Shown piece by piece: positions 34,331 to 47,100 of a stretch of 64,000 nt of DNA. The notes under the pieces were generated by a model. It saw nothing but the letters and a program-made list of their open reading frames with translations, searched no databases and was not told where the DNA came from. The stretch comes from Rhodamnia argentea. Its lineage: Eukaryota > Streptophyta > Magnoliopsida > Myrtales > Myrtaceae. The position numbers were made by a program, and so were the translations under genes. Numbering within the stretch: position 1 is the first letter of the stretch; every line of letters begins with the position of its first letter. The stretch is taken from contig NC_063158.1 of the NCBI RefSeq assembly GCF_020921035.1, positions 7,608,001-7,672,000 of the forward strand, written 5' to 3'.

Positions 34331-35524
34331 ATTCGACTCCCCCCTCATGTCCGTTTCCCTTCGCTGCAAGGCAGAGGATGTACCAAACTAAGAATGACCT
34401 CTGTCTAAACTGTATAGAATTTTGTATTTCCTACTTTATTTTGTGTCGTGTTCCATGGAATTGATGCTTTCTAACTCAATCCACCTATTATAGTGTTTTT
34501 AGAGCCAATGAAGTTATATTTCTATGAGGTATATTGCACAGCAATACCTGTCGAGCTATGTGCTGGGGGTGTTTCATCTCAGGGAATGAATTTTTTTTTT
34601 TTTCCAGTTCATTCCGTGAGGTGGACATTGATGCATTTTCTATCTATATTCAACTTCGCTCAACTTCCAACCGCGGTTGGAATAACTTCTCAGAGCAGCT
34701 TTGAGCCAACTCCTAATAATCCCTCTTAAAGAGCATACGCACTTTCTTCCTAAAAAGGATAAGCTATTGCAATCTAAACTCTCACATTTACTGTCCTGTC
34801 ATTGAAATTGCATGACAGTTAACAGAGTTGACAATGTTTAACCCTTAGATCTAGCCTACTCAACTCTCCCCCTAGCCTTCAGTCTTTTAAATTTGTTCTT
34901 CACGGGCATAGCCTAACCAGTTTTATAAGCTCCATCGACTCATCATTTGTAAGCAGCCATCCAAAAAGAAAATACCAAAGCCGGAAAACATCTTCAGGAA
35001 ATGCATCCCAGCAGTTGCTTCCATGCTTATGATCAGAGCCTTCCATCAAAAGCTTCCTTGCTGTTACTCCAGGCTTTTCACTAAGAGAATGATTAAGAAT
35101 GTTCCACTACCTGAATGAAGAGAAAAAATTAGTAAGCTTAAGCCTTGTGTTCCATCCACAGATTGCAACAAACAGTGCCTTGTGGATTTTGCGGCAGCAG
35201 CAGCTCTCGGGATCCTATTGTCAAAGAGGTGTGCAATAATTTGACGAAGCATACAGCTGTACAAGGCATAAGGATGCACATGATTTTCATTAATTGAAAG
35301 TGTAATGCAAGGATGTCAGGACAGACACTTGAGATGAGATCAAGTCGCAATGCCATATCGGTGCATTTACAACGTATGTGATTTTGACACAGCACCGAGC
35401 AGAAACATTATAGACCCGTATCTTTTTTATAGAAGTGCAAATGAAGAAAAATTCCAAGCAGTGATTTGCAGTTCCAATGGAACTGAAGGGTATATTCGCA
35501 ATTGCAATAAACAGGAAGCAAAAT
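34331..35524. other. Convergent intergenic region between SPL and PDRG1-like genes
   Basis: Holds the 3' untranslated regions of the plus-strand SPL gene and, from the right, the minus-strand PDRG1-like gene. Short open frames on both strands are unremarkable. Confidence 0.5.
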
Positions 35525-38509
35525 CTAGAATTCGGAAATTACTTTTTGTTTGTCTGTTAAGGTCACCAGAGATCTAAGTACACCAGGACTGATCTTATCA
35601 GCAAGTGCACCTCTATCTGAAATGAAAATGGACTTCTCCTTTACATAGCTCTGCAATCTCTTTGCCTCAAAATCCAGCTGGGATTGTTCTGCATCACAAG
35701 AAAGGAAGCTGGGATCGTGGTACCGTTACAATAAAAAGAGAGCACAAAAAAGAAAATACTTTCAACATTTTCAGTGTCTTATTAGAAATTTACTCAAGTA
35801 CCAGCACTACTAATCTTACTCAACCAAAATCTGCACCACATGCCTGAATGTATAACACCATTAAAGTTATTGAACTCCTAAAGATGAAAAACCATTATTG
35901 TCCATATAGAATGATGGATTGGCATGGCCTTTTTTTCTTTTTTTTCCATCTGGTAAAAGTATGACATTAAATCTGGACAAACTTTGTTACCCTTGGCGAG
36001 ATGGAGCATGATAGCCAAGTTGGATGCACAAAAGAACTTGATTTTCCTACAACTAAGGTGTTCTATTAGTGCTGTTGAGCAAAACACTCCTCCAAAGAGA
36101 ACTCACAGCCATAAAAACCATTGCACAGCAAACACCAGAAATGCCACCATAAAAGACATTCCACTTCACATATTCCTAGTGTTACATGGATGACAATTTG
36201 ACCAATCCAAATCAATAGAGTCCACCTCCGTGTCGTCTACAGTTTTTTGACTTATAAGGATATGAACGTTCTGTGACTTTATAAGATTTTCAAGTTCCAA
36301 ACCACATCAATAATAGATTGACAAATATAAAAGTTCAAAAGATTGCAGATATTCCCTTGATTCACGCTAATGAAAATAGCCTGCCCAAATATGGTGGATC
36401 TACGCTGTATCATAATATTATTGAGCTGCCCTTAACTAATGCCAACGAAAAAATAATTTTACTCCAAAAAAACCAACAATATAACTACTGACTAAGAACG
36501 TTATTTTCCAGCTATACTACAGGTATAATGGTCTCAAAAAATTAAAAAGATATATACCTAAATTGGACACAACAGTTTGAATTGGTATTTTTGCTTATCT
36601 TCGTATCTTGATTAGGAAAAATAAGTGCAAATGAAGACTAAGTACTAAGAAGGCCTCAGTACCCGCAATATCAGAGTCAATAACTACGTCAGGTGCCACA
36701 CTTTATATCTACCTGAGAAGAAAAGTGTTATCTTCTAAAATTCAAGATTTTTTAGGATAGCCTAGAAATACGCTTCATAAATTCCTTAACATGCAATGTA
36801 AACAGAAAGCAATCCTCTTTCTTTATGTTGGCTGATCTAGAAAAAGAGAAATAAACGAGCATTTAGGGCAGTTCACTGCAGATTATAGATAAACGTTTTG
36901 CAGAGGTAACAGCATATGAATGACGTTCCAATTTGGTACACATTTTTATAGATACAATAGACACTGTGTCATGTATGAGCTCCTTTTGTTATGAGCTCAT
37001 TTTCTATATGATAGGCACTGCGTCTCGTCCCCCATTAATGAATATATACATATCTCACATAGAAATATGTAAACAAGCAGATTATTGAGCAGCTGCCAAG
37101 CTGATTTGGGATCACGGATATTGCGAAAAAAGTGATAGTAATGCAACAGATATAAAGGACACCCGAGTTAGATAAATAGGGTGGCCCCAGCTCCAGATTC
37201 TCATGAGTTCTCATAAGTTCTCATAGGCAGGTCAGTTACAGTGCTTCATGTAGTGTTCTTTTATCGTACTTGAAAATCAACTCTTCCAATCAAAAGGTCT
37301 CTGACTGCATCTACAACCATGGCATCCACTTTCTCTTCCAAAATGCAGTCGGTGTCAATACGTTTCTCCCAGGAATACTTAAGACCCAACCTTCAAGCTT
37401 TTCCTTCAGATTTTTCTTCCAATCTTCTATGCAAAACACAGAACCCTTCTTATCCTTGATGGGAGCAAGCCATCCCAGACGTAAACCTGCTACTGGTTGT
37501 AAACCTCCTCTACATAACCATATATTCATAGAAGCACCTTCATCTTGGCTAACATTCCTCTTCAAGTACAAACTATGTTGTTCCTACATCAGCTTGTCCA
37601 GGACATTTGCCCCACAAGTTACCCTGTTGCCAGTCACCTCGGATGATTGGAATACACTTGAATAAAGAACTAACTACGGACGCAAAGTATAGCATAAATT
37701 CAACTATTACAACTTTCAAAGACGGTATTTCCAACAGCCAGAACATTAGAACTACAAGTTAAAAATAAGCACTCAACATACATAGCATGGAATATACAGA
37801 AACTTGAGACCTTCATATGTGAGATAGATCAAGAGCTAGAAATAAAACAATTAAAAGGCTTTCCAGAAGAAAATCATATAAAAGACAAAAGGCAAGGCAA
37901 AAACCTTCTTCCAAAATAGAATGAGCTGCGTGAAATGGAATGCTTGCAAAAATATCAGTTCCAGGGAACATCATCCACATGGGCTCCTTTGAGTCGTAAT
38001 TACCACATGTTGAACACACCTCATGCACCAAGGGCCTTGATCCCGAGCCACCAATATCCTTCATAAGCGACTCAAAAGGCGACGGAACACTAGTTTTTGT
38101 TGTGCGAGCCTTCTTTCTTAATGCCGTGAGTGCTTCCCTATTTGCATTCCGCAGTTTGTCATTTTCCACAAGCTGCATTTTCATCAGTAAAAGCATGTAA
38201 CATGCCATCCGTAGCTTTGACAATAGTAAAGAATAATAAACATAAAAATGTTGATCTTTTTCTTTCCCCCTCTTTTGCATTCTTAAGATAAGCAAACAAT
38301 GTAGAAAATACAAGCTGGTCCAAATTTATTGCCATATCCCTATGTTTTTGGAAAATGGAAAAAGCAATGGCAGTAAAATTTTCACAACGGCTGCAAAACA
38401 TCAAGCCGGTGATCAGTCTAACCACCTGATTTCGAGCTAAAAGCAGTCTCTCTGCTTCAGTTTCAAGCTCAACTAGACTTTGCTGGAATTGTTTCATCGT
38501 CTCATCCAT
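35525..38509 (-). CDS. p53 and DNA damage-regulated protein 1-like (PDRG1, prefoldin-type)
   Basis: Three coding exons, 38509-38426, 38172-37905 and 35688-35525, join into 171 residues. PDRG1 is a small coiled-coil protein related to beta-type prefoldin subunits, known in animals as part of the R2TP/prefoldin-like chaperone complex. The N-terminal helix (about 1-50) with LVENDKLRNANREALTALRK matches the PDRG1 NxNREALxALxK signature. A plant-specific insert has CSTCG (Cys81/Cys84). The middle reads MFPGTDIFASIPF, and the C-terminal helix begins near 118 and ends DKQKVISEF. Intron 2 is long (2.2 kb) and contains a coding-like fragment (see separate entry). The start is the first ATG in frame with the helix. 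A 5' untranslated intron is proposed separately. Function in plants is by family inference. Confidence 0.85.
37308..37670 (-). pseudogene. Unidentified coding-like fragment within PDRG1 intron 2
   Basis: On the minus strand a 37582-37311 frame of about 90 codons ends at a TAG after TPTAFWKRKWMPWL and includes LGWLAPIKDKKGSVFC and LEGWVLSIPG. Just upstream, in another frame, lies RGDWQQGNLWGKCPGQADVG, then a TAG. The amino-acid composition (many Trp, Gly, Lys; no runs) looks like real protein, unlike the surrounding intron. I do not recognise the family. It could be a captured gene fragment, a decayed nested gene, or an alternative terminal exon of the host gene; the frame break favours a decayed fragment. 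Confidence 0.4.
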
Positions 38510-38536
38510 ATCTCAAAGCTTTGCGGTGATATACAC

Positions 38537-40368
38537 CTGAAATAATCAAAGTTCAAATGGTCAGACAGCTCAATGAAAAATGGAAAAATTTAATGAGAAT
38601 AAGATGTGTTGCAACCCTCCCGAAGGTGGTTTAGAGGTATTTGCTCGAAAGATAATCCGAATGGTTCATCAAGAAGGTGATGCACCACATGACAATCCAA
38701 AGGGTTCATCAATTAAGAGCGTGGGCTCTCCCAAGCCCATAGCTCGCGCAACATTGGGTTTTCCATTTTTTGTTCTTAACAACCTAAGAATTTTCTAGAA
38801 GCCCCCCCTAGCCATTTTTGGGGTCGGCTAGAACCCAAACGAGACGTGGGAGATTCACAAATGTTGTTTCCTACTATCATCGCCAAACTCTATCACCATC
38901 ACACCAGAACCACAGTCACTTGCCTCTAGTCACTTACCTCTATTAGCTGCCACCTCCGGCCAATGGCCATGAATATGGATTCTATCAAACAATGCAAAGT
39001 ATAAGCAAGGCAAATGGACAGAAGACAACGCAAACTTCGAAGTCCTTTCATCACTGGTAGTCGCCACAGGACATGGGCAGGGTCATATGCAAAAGAAAGA
39101 CAAGGAAAGCAGAGAAAGGGACATGCAGATTCGAATATGATGAAATATGACTGGAATCAGCCCTAAATTCTTTAACAAACCGATTGAAAACAAGCAATCT
39201 CTATTGACATGCCTTCAGATCCAAAAAATCATGGATGACTTTTCAGTCGCATCTTTGAGACACTTCATCGAACACGTGACATGCATTTCATTGAGGAATG
39301 AAACAAAGGCATAATAAGCTCGGGTAAGGACCAAATCTATATGAAATCACATCAAAACGTCTGCAATTAACCGATGTAAACTTGACTAGGATTGATTTGA
39401 TTCTAAACCAGTACTTGTCTTCTTTTTCTTCGTCGAAACAGGGTGTAACCGAGCAGATTCAATCAAAAAACAAATGGACATGAGGATTCATGTGACTTTA
39501 CTCGAATTTGGCAAACTTATTTCAATATTGGTTCAGTTTCCGATATGATTCGCGTACATCTGGCAATCAGCAAGTAAGAGACACGCTCAAGAATGAACTA
39601 AATGACTCCAATCTGAGTTGAGCATTTCATCGAACAGAAGGTATGCATCTCGGTTCTAAGTCTAAATGCAACGGTGAAATAGCAATTCACAACCAAACCA
39701 TCACAGCAACAATATTAGAGATTCGAATTATCAAAATGGTGAAATAGCAATTCACAACCAAACCATCACAGCAACAATGTTAGAGATTCGAATTATCAAA
39801 ATGAATTCCAATAGCAGTTAAATCTCAAAAATACAGAAATTAGAATTCTCGGTCACTGTTCAACACACTGTTTAACAGGAAGAACATCCGAAGACTGAAC
39901 ATGAGTTTAATGTTTAACATACCTAGAGCCTTAGCTTCAAACGATGTGCAGATTGAGGAATAATGTTCTTAGATTCTTCAGTGGTGAGGATCGTCCACGA
40001 CGAAAAGAAGATCGAGCAAGAATGAGGCTCTTCGAGGTCTCAGGCCAGTATACAGAGTAAAACGTGGGTGAAACCGCACAACTCGAGAATAGTGGATCGC
40101 GTGAGCAGAAATCGGCTACTACAGCCTGAAATCAATAAAGAAAGCCGTCACTGGTGGTTTACACCAGTGGACAAGCCTCGAACAAAATCCAAGTCCTTCA
40201 AGCTTTCTTCGCCGGAAAACGAAGCAGAACCGGTAAGAGTCGAGCGCAAGTATGCAATCCGACAATCTGCGGCGTCGGATTGTGTTGGATGGCAACTGAG
40301 AGGGTTCGTTTCCTCCGGAAGATTTTCGGACAGAGAGAGATTTTCTTCGGTTCTGAGCCGCTGTTACC
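38537..40368 (-). other. Proposed 5' untranslated exon end and leader intron of the PDRG1-like gene
   Basis: A donor CAG|GTAACA (exon end at 40368) and an acceptor ATTTCAG|GTG (exon start at 38536) would splice out 1.8 kb and join a GC-rich, CT-containing leader (about 40368-40480) to the ATG exon. This would explain the island of higher GC near 40.1-40.45 kb. No transcript evidence; inference from splice signals and composition. Confidence 0.4.
39673..39802. repeat. Two tandem copies of a 65-bp unit
   Basis: 39673-39737 and 39738-39802 are nearly identical (GGTGAAATAGCAATTCACAA at the start of each); one A/G difference is visible (AATATTAGAG versus AATGTTAGAG). The duplication is recent and lies in the proposed leader intron. 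Confidence 0.9.
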
Positions 40369-41061
40369 TGGTGATGGACCATCGGCGGTGATGTCGCGGC
40401 GGTCGGAAGTGCTGAGTGGCGGCGATGGAAAGGGAACCAGTTTGCGGAGATTGCCGATCAGAGAGAGAGTGAATGAGAGAGATGGGTTGCCCATATTCCA
40501 AAATGGGCCTTGCTCCCATGGGCTTGTTTGGGCCGAACAGATGACTTCGAAACAAAAATGGGTTTGATCCAAATGGGTGGGTTGCATTTGTGATTTGAAT
40601 CCTAAGGGCCCAACCCTTTTTATCTTTCATTGTTTCACTGCGTTTTATTATAAGAAATTGCATATTTGATGTATGGGCAAAAAATTCAGGTGTCAACAAG
40701 AAGCAGACCGAAAGTAGAAAGATTATTTCCGTTTTATCAAATTTAAAACGATACATAAATATAGCAAGAATAGCATTCATCCTCATTAGCGAAAAGAGTC
40801 CGGTTCTACTGATTCATAGATAACTCAGTACCATTCCGAGATTAGCTCGAGTTGCATGTGAAAAATTGGGGATCCAGTAGTCTCTAATTGAATCGATACT
40901 CAAGTGATTAAAACAAATGCTAAATACCCAACAACAACAAAAATTAACCGTCGTGATTAACAGAGGCCTAGTCATGTATTCGTAGCAATGAAGTTTTAAA
41001 AAGGAAAATCAAAGAATCGAAAGATTTAGCCTCCTTCAGCAATCTAAAATCTGAAAAACCC

Positions 41062-42292
41062 TTAAACGACATCGGCTTGATCCCTAGCGCGGTCATTGAC
41101 GCTGCCCTGCGACATGAAGATCTCGTAGACCAACCCGGCCACTCCGCCTCCTGCAATGGGCCCGACCCAATGAACCCAGTGGTCCCTGAAGTCTCCCGTG
41201 ACTGCCGCCGGCCCAAAAGACCGAGCCGGGTTCATGAACCCTCCGGCAAACGGCCCGGTCAGCATGAAGTTCGCTCCATACACGAACCCGATCGCCGTGG
41301 GGCTTGCTATCCCGTGCGGTCCCTTTCTCGGGTCTCTCGCGGCGCAGGCTGTGTAGACGAGAGCAAACGTCCCTATGAACTCCGTCGCCGCACCGCCCAT
41401 GCCCGTCACATGCGGAGCTAACCTGCCCGTCGGTATCGCCTGTCCAAACAATATCCTTTACTTACAGGTACGTAGAAAATGCAGATGTGTATGGAGATTT
41501 AAATGCAAATCAAGCATATCTTAAGTTTGGTTAAAATTATACCAAATGTATTAGACGTGATCTAATTTTACGACAAAATGGTAGAACTTCACTAGGAAGA
41601 AAGGCAAATTATACCTGGCCGGCGGTGAGGAGCATCAAGAGGATACAAGCTGCGGTGGAACCCAAGAGCTGAGCCAAGCAGAAGCAAACTCCGCTCAAAA
41701 TCCTGACGTGACCTCCCATCACCATCCCGATCGTGACTGCCGGGTTGACGTGGCCGCCGGAGATGTGCGCCGACGCGAACACCGCCGCGAACAGGGCAAA
41801 AGCATGCGCTACAGCCACCGCAAGGGTGTGGCAATTCTCGCCAGCGGTGCCTGCTGTGGGAGTCGCTGACATGCCTGGTAAAGTCGGTTTCGAACATGTA
41901 AGCAAAATTCTTGTAACAGTTTGCTAACATATGTTCAATTCTTGTAAGAGTTTGCAAAATCCATCTTCCCATTTCCATAGCGACTGGCCAGGTTACATCG
42001 AAACCCCAACATGATTACCTATGCTTGAAATGAATTGCAGTCACTTAGATTATGATAACATAAGTTCGACGACGGTCCTACCGGCAGTAATCTCATGAAA
42101 TCCGTGCGATGCGAGCTCTAGGAGGAACATACCGGCGGAGATCGATGAGCCCAAGCCGGCGAAGACGAAGATGAAGGTGGAGACGAACTCGGCGAAGTAG
42201 GAGCGGAGGGAGGACTTGCTGAACAGTTCTTCCATGACGTCGAGGAATTGGGAGCCCGCTCTTAGAAAGGAAGAGACTTTGATCACTCTCAT
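41062..42292 (-). CDS. Tonoplast intrinsic protein (TIP-type aquaporin)
   Basis: Exons 42292-42133, 41874-41615 and 41439-41062 give 265 residues, a six-helix MIP-family channel expected in the vacuolar membrane that passes water and perhaps small solutes. Both pore signatures are present: SGGHVNPAVT (Asn97-Pro-Ala) and GGFMNPARSFG (Asn210-Pro-Ala). Typical TIP wording includes HTLAVAVAHAF and HWVHWVGPIAGG. The two introns sit after the first helix and before helix 4, as in many TIP genes. Aligning by distance from the second NPA gives selectivity-filter residues His77, Phe198, Gly207 and Arg213; the Phe is unusual (see findings). The N-terminus is slightly extended before MEELF; the first ATG is used. 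Subgroup (TIP2, 4 or 5-like) is unresolved. Confidence 0.93.
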
Positions 42293-44184
42293 GGTTTTTG
42301 GATTTCGCTGTTTTAGGCCTTTTTGTTTCTGTCGAAGGAAGTAGTTTCACTGCACGTAGGGATTCGATTGGAGGTAGTGGGGGCTCTTTTCTAAGGTACT
42401 GTCCTAACACGTTCATCAGTGTTAAAGAGGTAACTGCCTGAGTTAACCGCTTTCCTTGATCATGGATTAGAGGGCCGATGTTTTGACGTTAAAAGTTGTT
42501 TTTTTTTTTTGAAAAAGAAAATCTCTTTTTTTCATTTCTTTATTAGGTTGGTGAATTTTAATTTGGATTTTTTTTTCACCGCAGAACGCACAACCACAAA
42601 GCGCTCACGCTTGAATTGAACGCTTGTATCGCTTAAAATAATTAATGAATGATATGTATATCTAAACATTTTCATGAATAATGCTATCCGGACAATAAGA
42701 GATCTCGGAAAACAAAGAGAAAATGAGTACGAACGATATATATAGCAACAAGAAGAAGGAAAATAATTGAATAGAGAAGCTCTCAAACATTTGAAGATCT
42801 GGATCGATATCAATGGCAACTTGGAGAAGATACTTCAAAAAGAAAATTTTTCTTTATTTCTTTATAATTAATTGAGGTCATAGGATTCTATCCATTTATT
42901 CATTCGACGCAAATCTGAATTAATTTTCACTTTTTCCTCCCATTAATTTCATTTTTTCTCACTAAAAATTAAAACAAGGTTTTGAACCAATCCAAATTAG
43001 CATTTTGTATCGTACATCTATTTGTACATAGATTCCCAGTAAATATATTATACTCTATTCTATTACACAGATCATGTGCAATTAAAAAAAATCAAACCCA
43101 TTACTATATCGATATCTCTTGAAATCTTAAACTCATAAAAATTGAAAAAGTCTCAATTACGCAATTGTCACTTCTGTGGGCTTTTTTGCCGCAGAATGCC
43201 CAATCTCACACGCTCTTGAATTGGGCGCACGCATTATTAACCACGACTGTAAATAAATGTGGTAGAAATTTAGACTGCCTAATGAAATGAATTTATGCAT
43301 CCAACAAATATATAAAGAACATTGAGACACGTCTTTGCACCGATGTTTAAATTCACACAAACATCATTTGGCCAACCATACACATTCAACGAATTAGGGC
43401 ACATTTATTTCTCCAAAAATAAATGATTCCAAAAAGTATTTTATAAAAAAATTATTGCTTTTTAAATCATTCGCTCTCAACGAAACAAACAAAGCTTTAG
43501 TCACATGTAAGTTTTCACAATTCTGCCAATCCACCAGTGATTCTGTAAGCCTTTCCACCTAGATAGGCAAGTGCATACCTTTGATTGTTACCTTTCTATC
43601 TGTTCGATATGTCGATACACGTGAGAAAAGAAAAACCCCACAACATAAACGGTTGACATAATTCATAGATTATGAAAGTAGCAGCTTGCAAAAGTTACAA
43701 CTAGGATCATTAAACAATTTTTTTTTTTTTGTTCAATAGATCATCCAATGAGTTGAAATGTAAGAAAAAGTAGCAGAAGAGTTCCTATTGAGTTACCTTA
43801 TACATGCTCCAGCAAAAGGTGTCTTCAGGAAAATCATTAAACAGGCACGTGCATAACTTCCCATTTGACACATTCATAACCAGTTTCCTAGGGAACTATA
43901 TTCATACCGCTTTTGTGGATTTTGAAGGGAGCAGATGGGGGTCAGCGCACAATCCCAACGTTCAAAGTACTGCATCGCCTACTTTGTGAGCACATGCGTA
44001 TTATTATCAATGCATGGAGATCATTTGAACTTACAAAATTTATCTGATCACACACCCGGATCACCTGTGGTACATGACTAACACATCTCTGTTCTTGAAC
44101 AAAGAATATTGCAAAGCGCAAAACAAAAAGAATAAATAGACATTTGATCCTCACAGAAGGGTATTGGGATTATTTATCCAAAAA
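42293..44184. other. Intergenic region between the EF-G and aquaporin genes
   Basis: AT-rich. Contains the aquaporin promoter side and, near 43395-43500, a short segment with inverted ends (AAATGATT ... AATCATT, flanked by T-rich GTTTGTTT-like ends) that resembles a small hAT-like MITE. No gene recognised. Confidence 0.4.
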
Positions 44185-47100
44185 CTATTCAGCCTTACTT
44201 GCCTTGTGTGCATTTACCAACTGCATTTGCACATCCTGAGAGACAGCTGAATGTTCTTTGTACTCCATTGTGAACTCGCCTTTGCCCTGCACAAGCAGCA
44301 GACATGTGAGACAATATGGATTGTGGCAATCGTAAAGGAATTCAATTAACACAAAATCCACCTGTGTCATCGAACGAAGAGCCGTGGAGTAGCCAAACAT
44401 ATTGTTCAAAGGGACCTGGGAAGCAGGAACAGAGAGAAGATGAAACATGAGTTTCTGACAAAGTTAAGGAATAGCAATTCACTATTGACCATGAGAGCTT
44501 TGTTGATGATTACTATATAAATGTATCATATACAATCAGTCCACAAACCATTAATGATCAAACTTGCAAACCCTGAAACGCGACACATCAAGGCAAACAT
44601 AGTCTTGAACAAGCCTTCACAATAACGATCTAGATTTTAATTATCTAAAACCATTGTTATTTTTTTAAAAAAAAAAAAAAAAAAAAAGGTAAGCATGCCG
44701 TTGTCTAAGTAAATGAAAGCATGAACTCCAAAAATATTCACAATACCTTTTTAAGGCAAATTCTTGCCCAGATAACATAATCATGTATGTTCATTGTTGT
44801 TTTCCCTTTAGCCAACGTATATACACATACTAGTTCAGAAGCAACAGGCCTGACAGGCCAAAAACAGCCAAACAACATACAAATTTACAACATCAAAATT
44901 AGAGGCACTGCATCCAACACTGTATAATAATTCAAAAGTTAGAGGCAATAATGTTGTGCATACCTGAGCTACAATTACTGTTTCATCTCCATCCTGATCA
45001 TTGCCTACAATCACACCTTTCCTCCTGTAATACAATAATGTCAAGTACTTATTTAGCTTTAAAAGCATTGAGGAGAACATAGCAACATCATGGAGCAAAG
45101 ATAGATGGGAAGGCTCACTTGTTGATATCACCAGCAACGGTTCCCTGAAACTCTGTCGGTACTTTTAACTCCACCAGCATTATCGGTTCCAAGATTGCAG
45201 GTTTTGCAGCTGAATAGCACTGTTTCACAGAATATATGATTAGCACCATGAAATAAAGTGAATTTGTCACGATCAATTTTTCCTATTTTCTTTTTCTTTC
45301 AAAAGGTAAAGTAACATGTTAGATTTCTCCCAAAGCTGTGAAAAATAGTTTGCAGTAAACTACCGTATAGAAGGTACCTGTCTAAATGCATAGATGGAAG
45401 CCAACTTAAAAGCCAGCTCACTAGAATCCACGGCATGTGAAGCACCATCCGTCAGAACAACACGAATATTTTCAACAGGATGACCAATCAATGACCCCCT
45501 GCATGTAAGAAAGAAGCAAATTGATTAAGGAATCAAATGTTATTTTCGTGTTCTATGGGCGACAGGACTATTGGCATTTCACAAATTCCAAACAGCTTTC
45601 GTAGCAAATTTGGGTTAAGGGGAGAGAGAAACTCACGAATTGGCAGCTTCTTTGAAGCCTTTCTCAATTGCAGGGATAAAATTGGAAGGTATGGCCTGCC
45701 CAACAATCATGTTTTCAAATTCAAACTTTACAGGCGACCCTTGTGGAAGAGGTTCAACATACCTGTCATTTGAAAAATTTAACAATCAAACAAAGCTAGA
45801 CAGCAAAACACACAAAGGAGATTCAACTGCACTGACACATTAACTTCATTCGCACAGGTGTCCTAAGATTACTGAAATCCATAAAAATTAGCCGCTGTTT
45901 AATTCTATAGTGGCAGCTATATACACATGCAGTGGTTTGAGTCAAGTATCTTAACTAAGTGGATCACATAAATTATGAAATAAAAGGCAGTAACATATTT
46001 TTTAATCTTAAGCATAAGCCAAATTTACAAATAGTTCTAAAAGCCATCAATCTTTCAAATCACTATTTAGACCTAGTTAGATAGTCAAGGCGAAAAACCT
46101 CATTAAATCTATAGAATCTCAAAAGGGCCATCTCCCAGACAAAAGCATTTACAAGCAAAGACTATCTTTGCAACTTTCTTCATGTGTCTGTTACTGAGAC
46201 CCCTCACTCATTAATAAGCAGCTTTCTGAGATACATTATCTGACTGGGCCACACATTACCTAACAGGATACGATTCACTATAAAGGCTGGACAAAGAGAC
46301 ATGTAATAGCCTCAAAGTTGCAAGGAGCAGCCATCAAACTAGAATATTCATGAAGAAATGCCAAAAATTAGCCAAGGTTCTGCGGCCCTCCAAAGGCCAC
46401 AAAGAAGTATGTTAAAACAATAAGACCAGGACTTCCATTTTCAGTAGTTAGTGAGAACAATGACCCAAAAACATCTCTCGCTGGATTATTCTTTATTTAC
46501 TGGTAGACAAGGTACAATAGCTATTTCTTTCTAATATCCTGCCAAAGCAAATAGCTTAATAAGTTTCAAAATAATATGTAAAGTCCAATCTACAAAGCAT
46601 ATCCTAAAAGCTTGATTGAGCAATTTAATATTCACTTGAGTTTTGATCATCGAGATAGATCTAATAGCAGCTATAGATAATTGAATAGTTTTCAGCAAAG
46701 AAATACGAAGGAAGTCCCTCCCTGCAATCCATCTAGCACTTGGCACAATCACAACGTGTCAGTCATTTGCAACAAAGCTGTAAGCTTAACCTTGTCGCAA
46801 AGCATGCTAAGGGAAAACACAAATGCCCGTCGACCATTCAACACAAAAACATAACAGATAAATAAATACATTAAAGAAGATTATCAAAGACATTATCCTG
46901 TTGCAAAAATCAAGAACAGAGACAAAAAGAATCAAGTAAACCAGACATGAAAATCCAACATTTGCTTATTCAGGTGCACCTTCACTTACCCACATACTCT
47001 ACCATATTGACCCTGTCCTCCGGTTTGCTTCTTATGCAAGTAATCAAATTCAGCGCGCTGTGTAACAGTTTCTCTGAAATTCACTCGAGGCTTTCCAACA

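Noticed and set aside
40068..40587. Several overlapping open frames on both strands
   Set aside because: They coincide with the probable GC-rich leader of the PDRG1-like gene; none resembles a protein and none continues by splicing.
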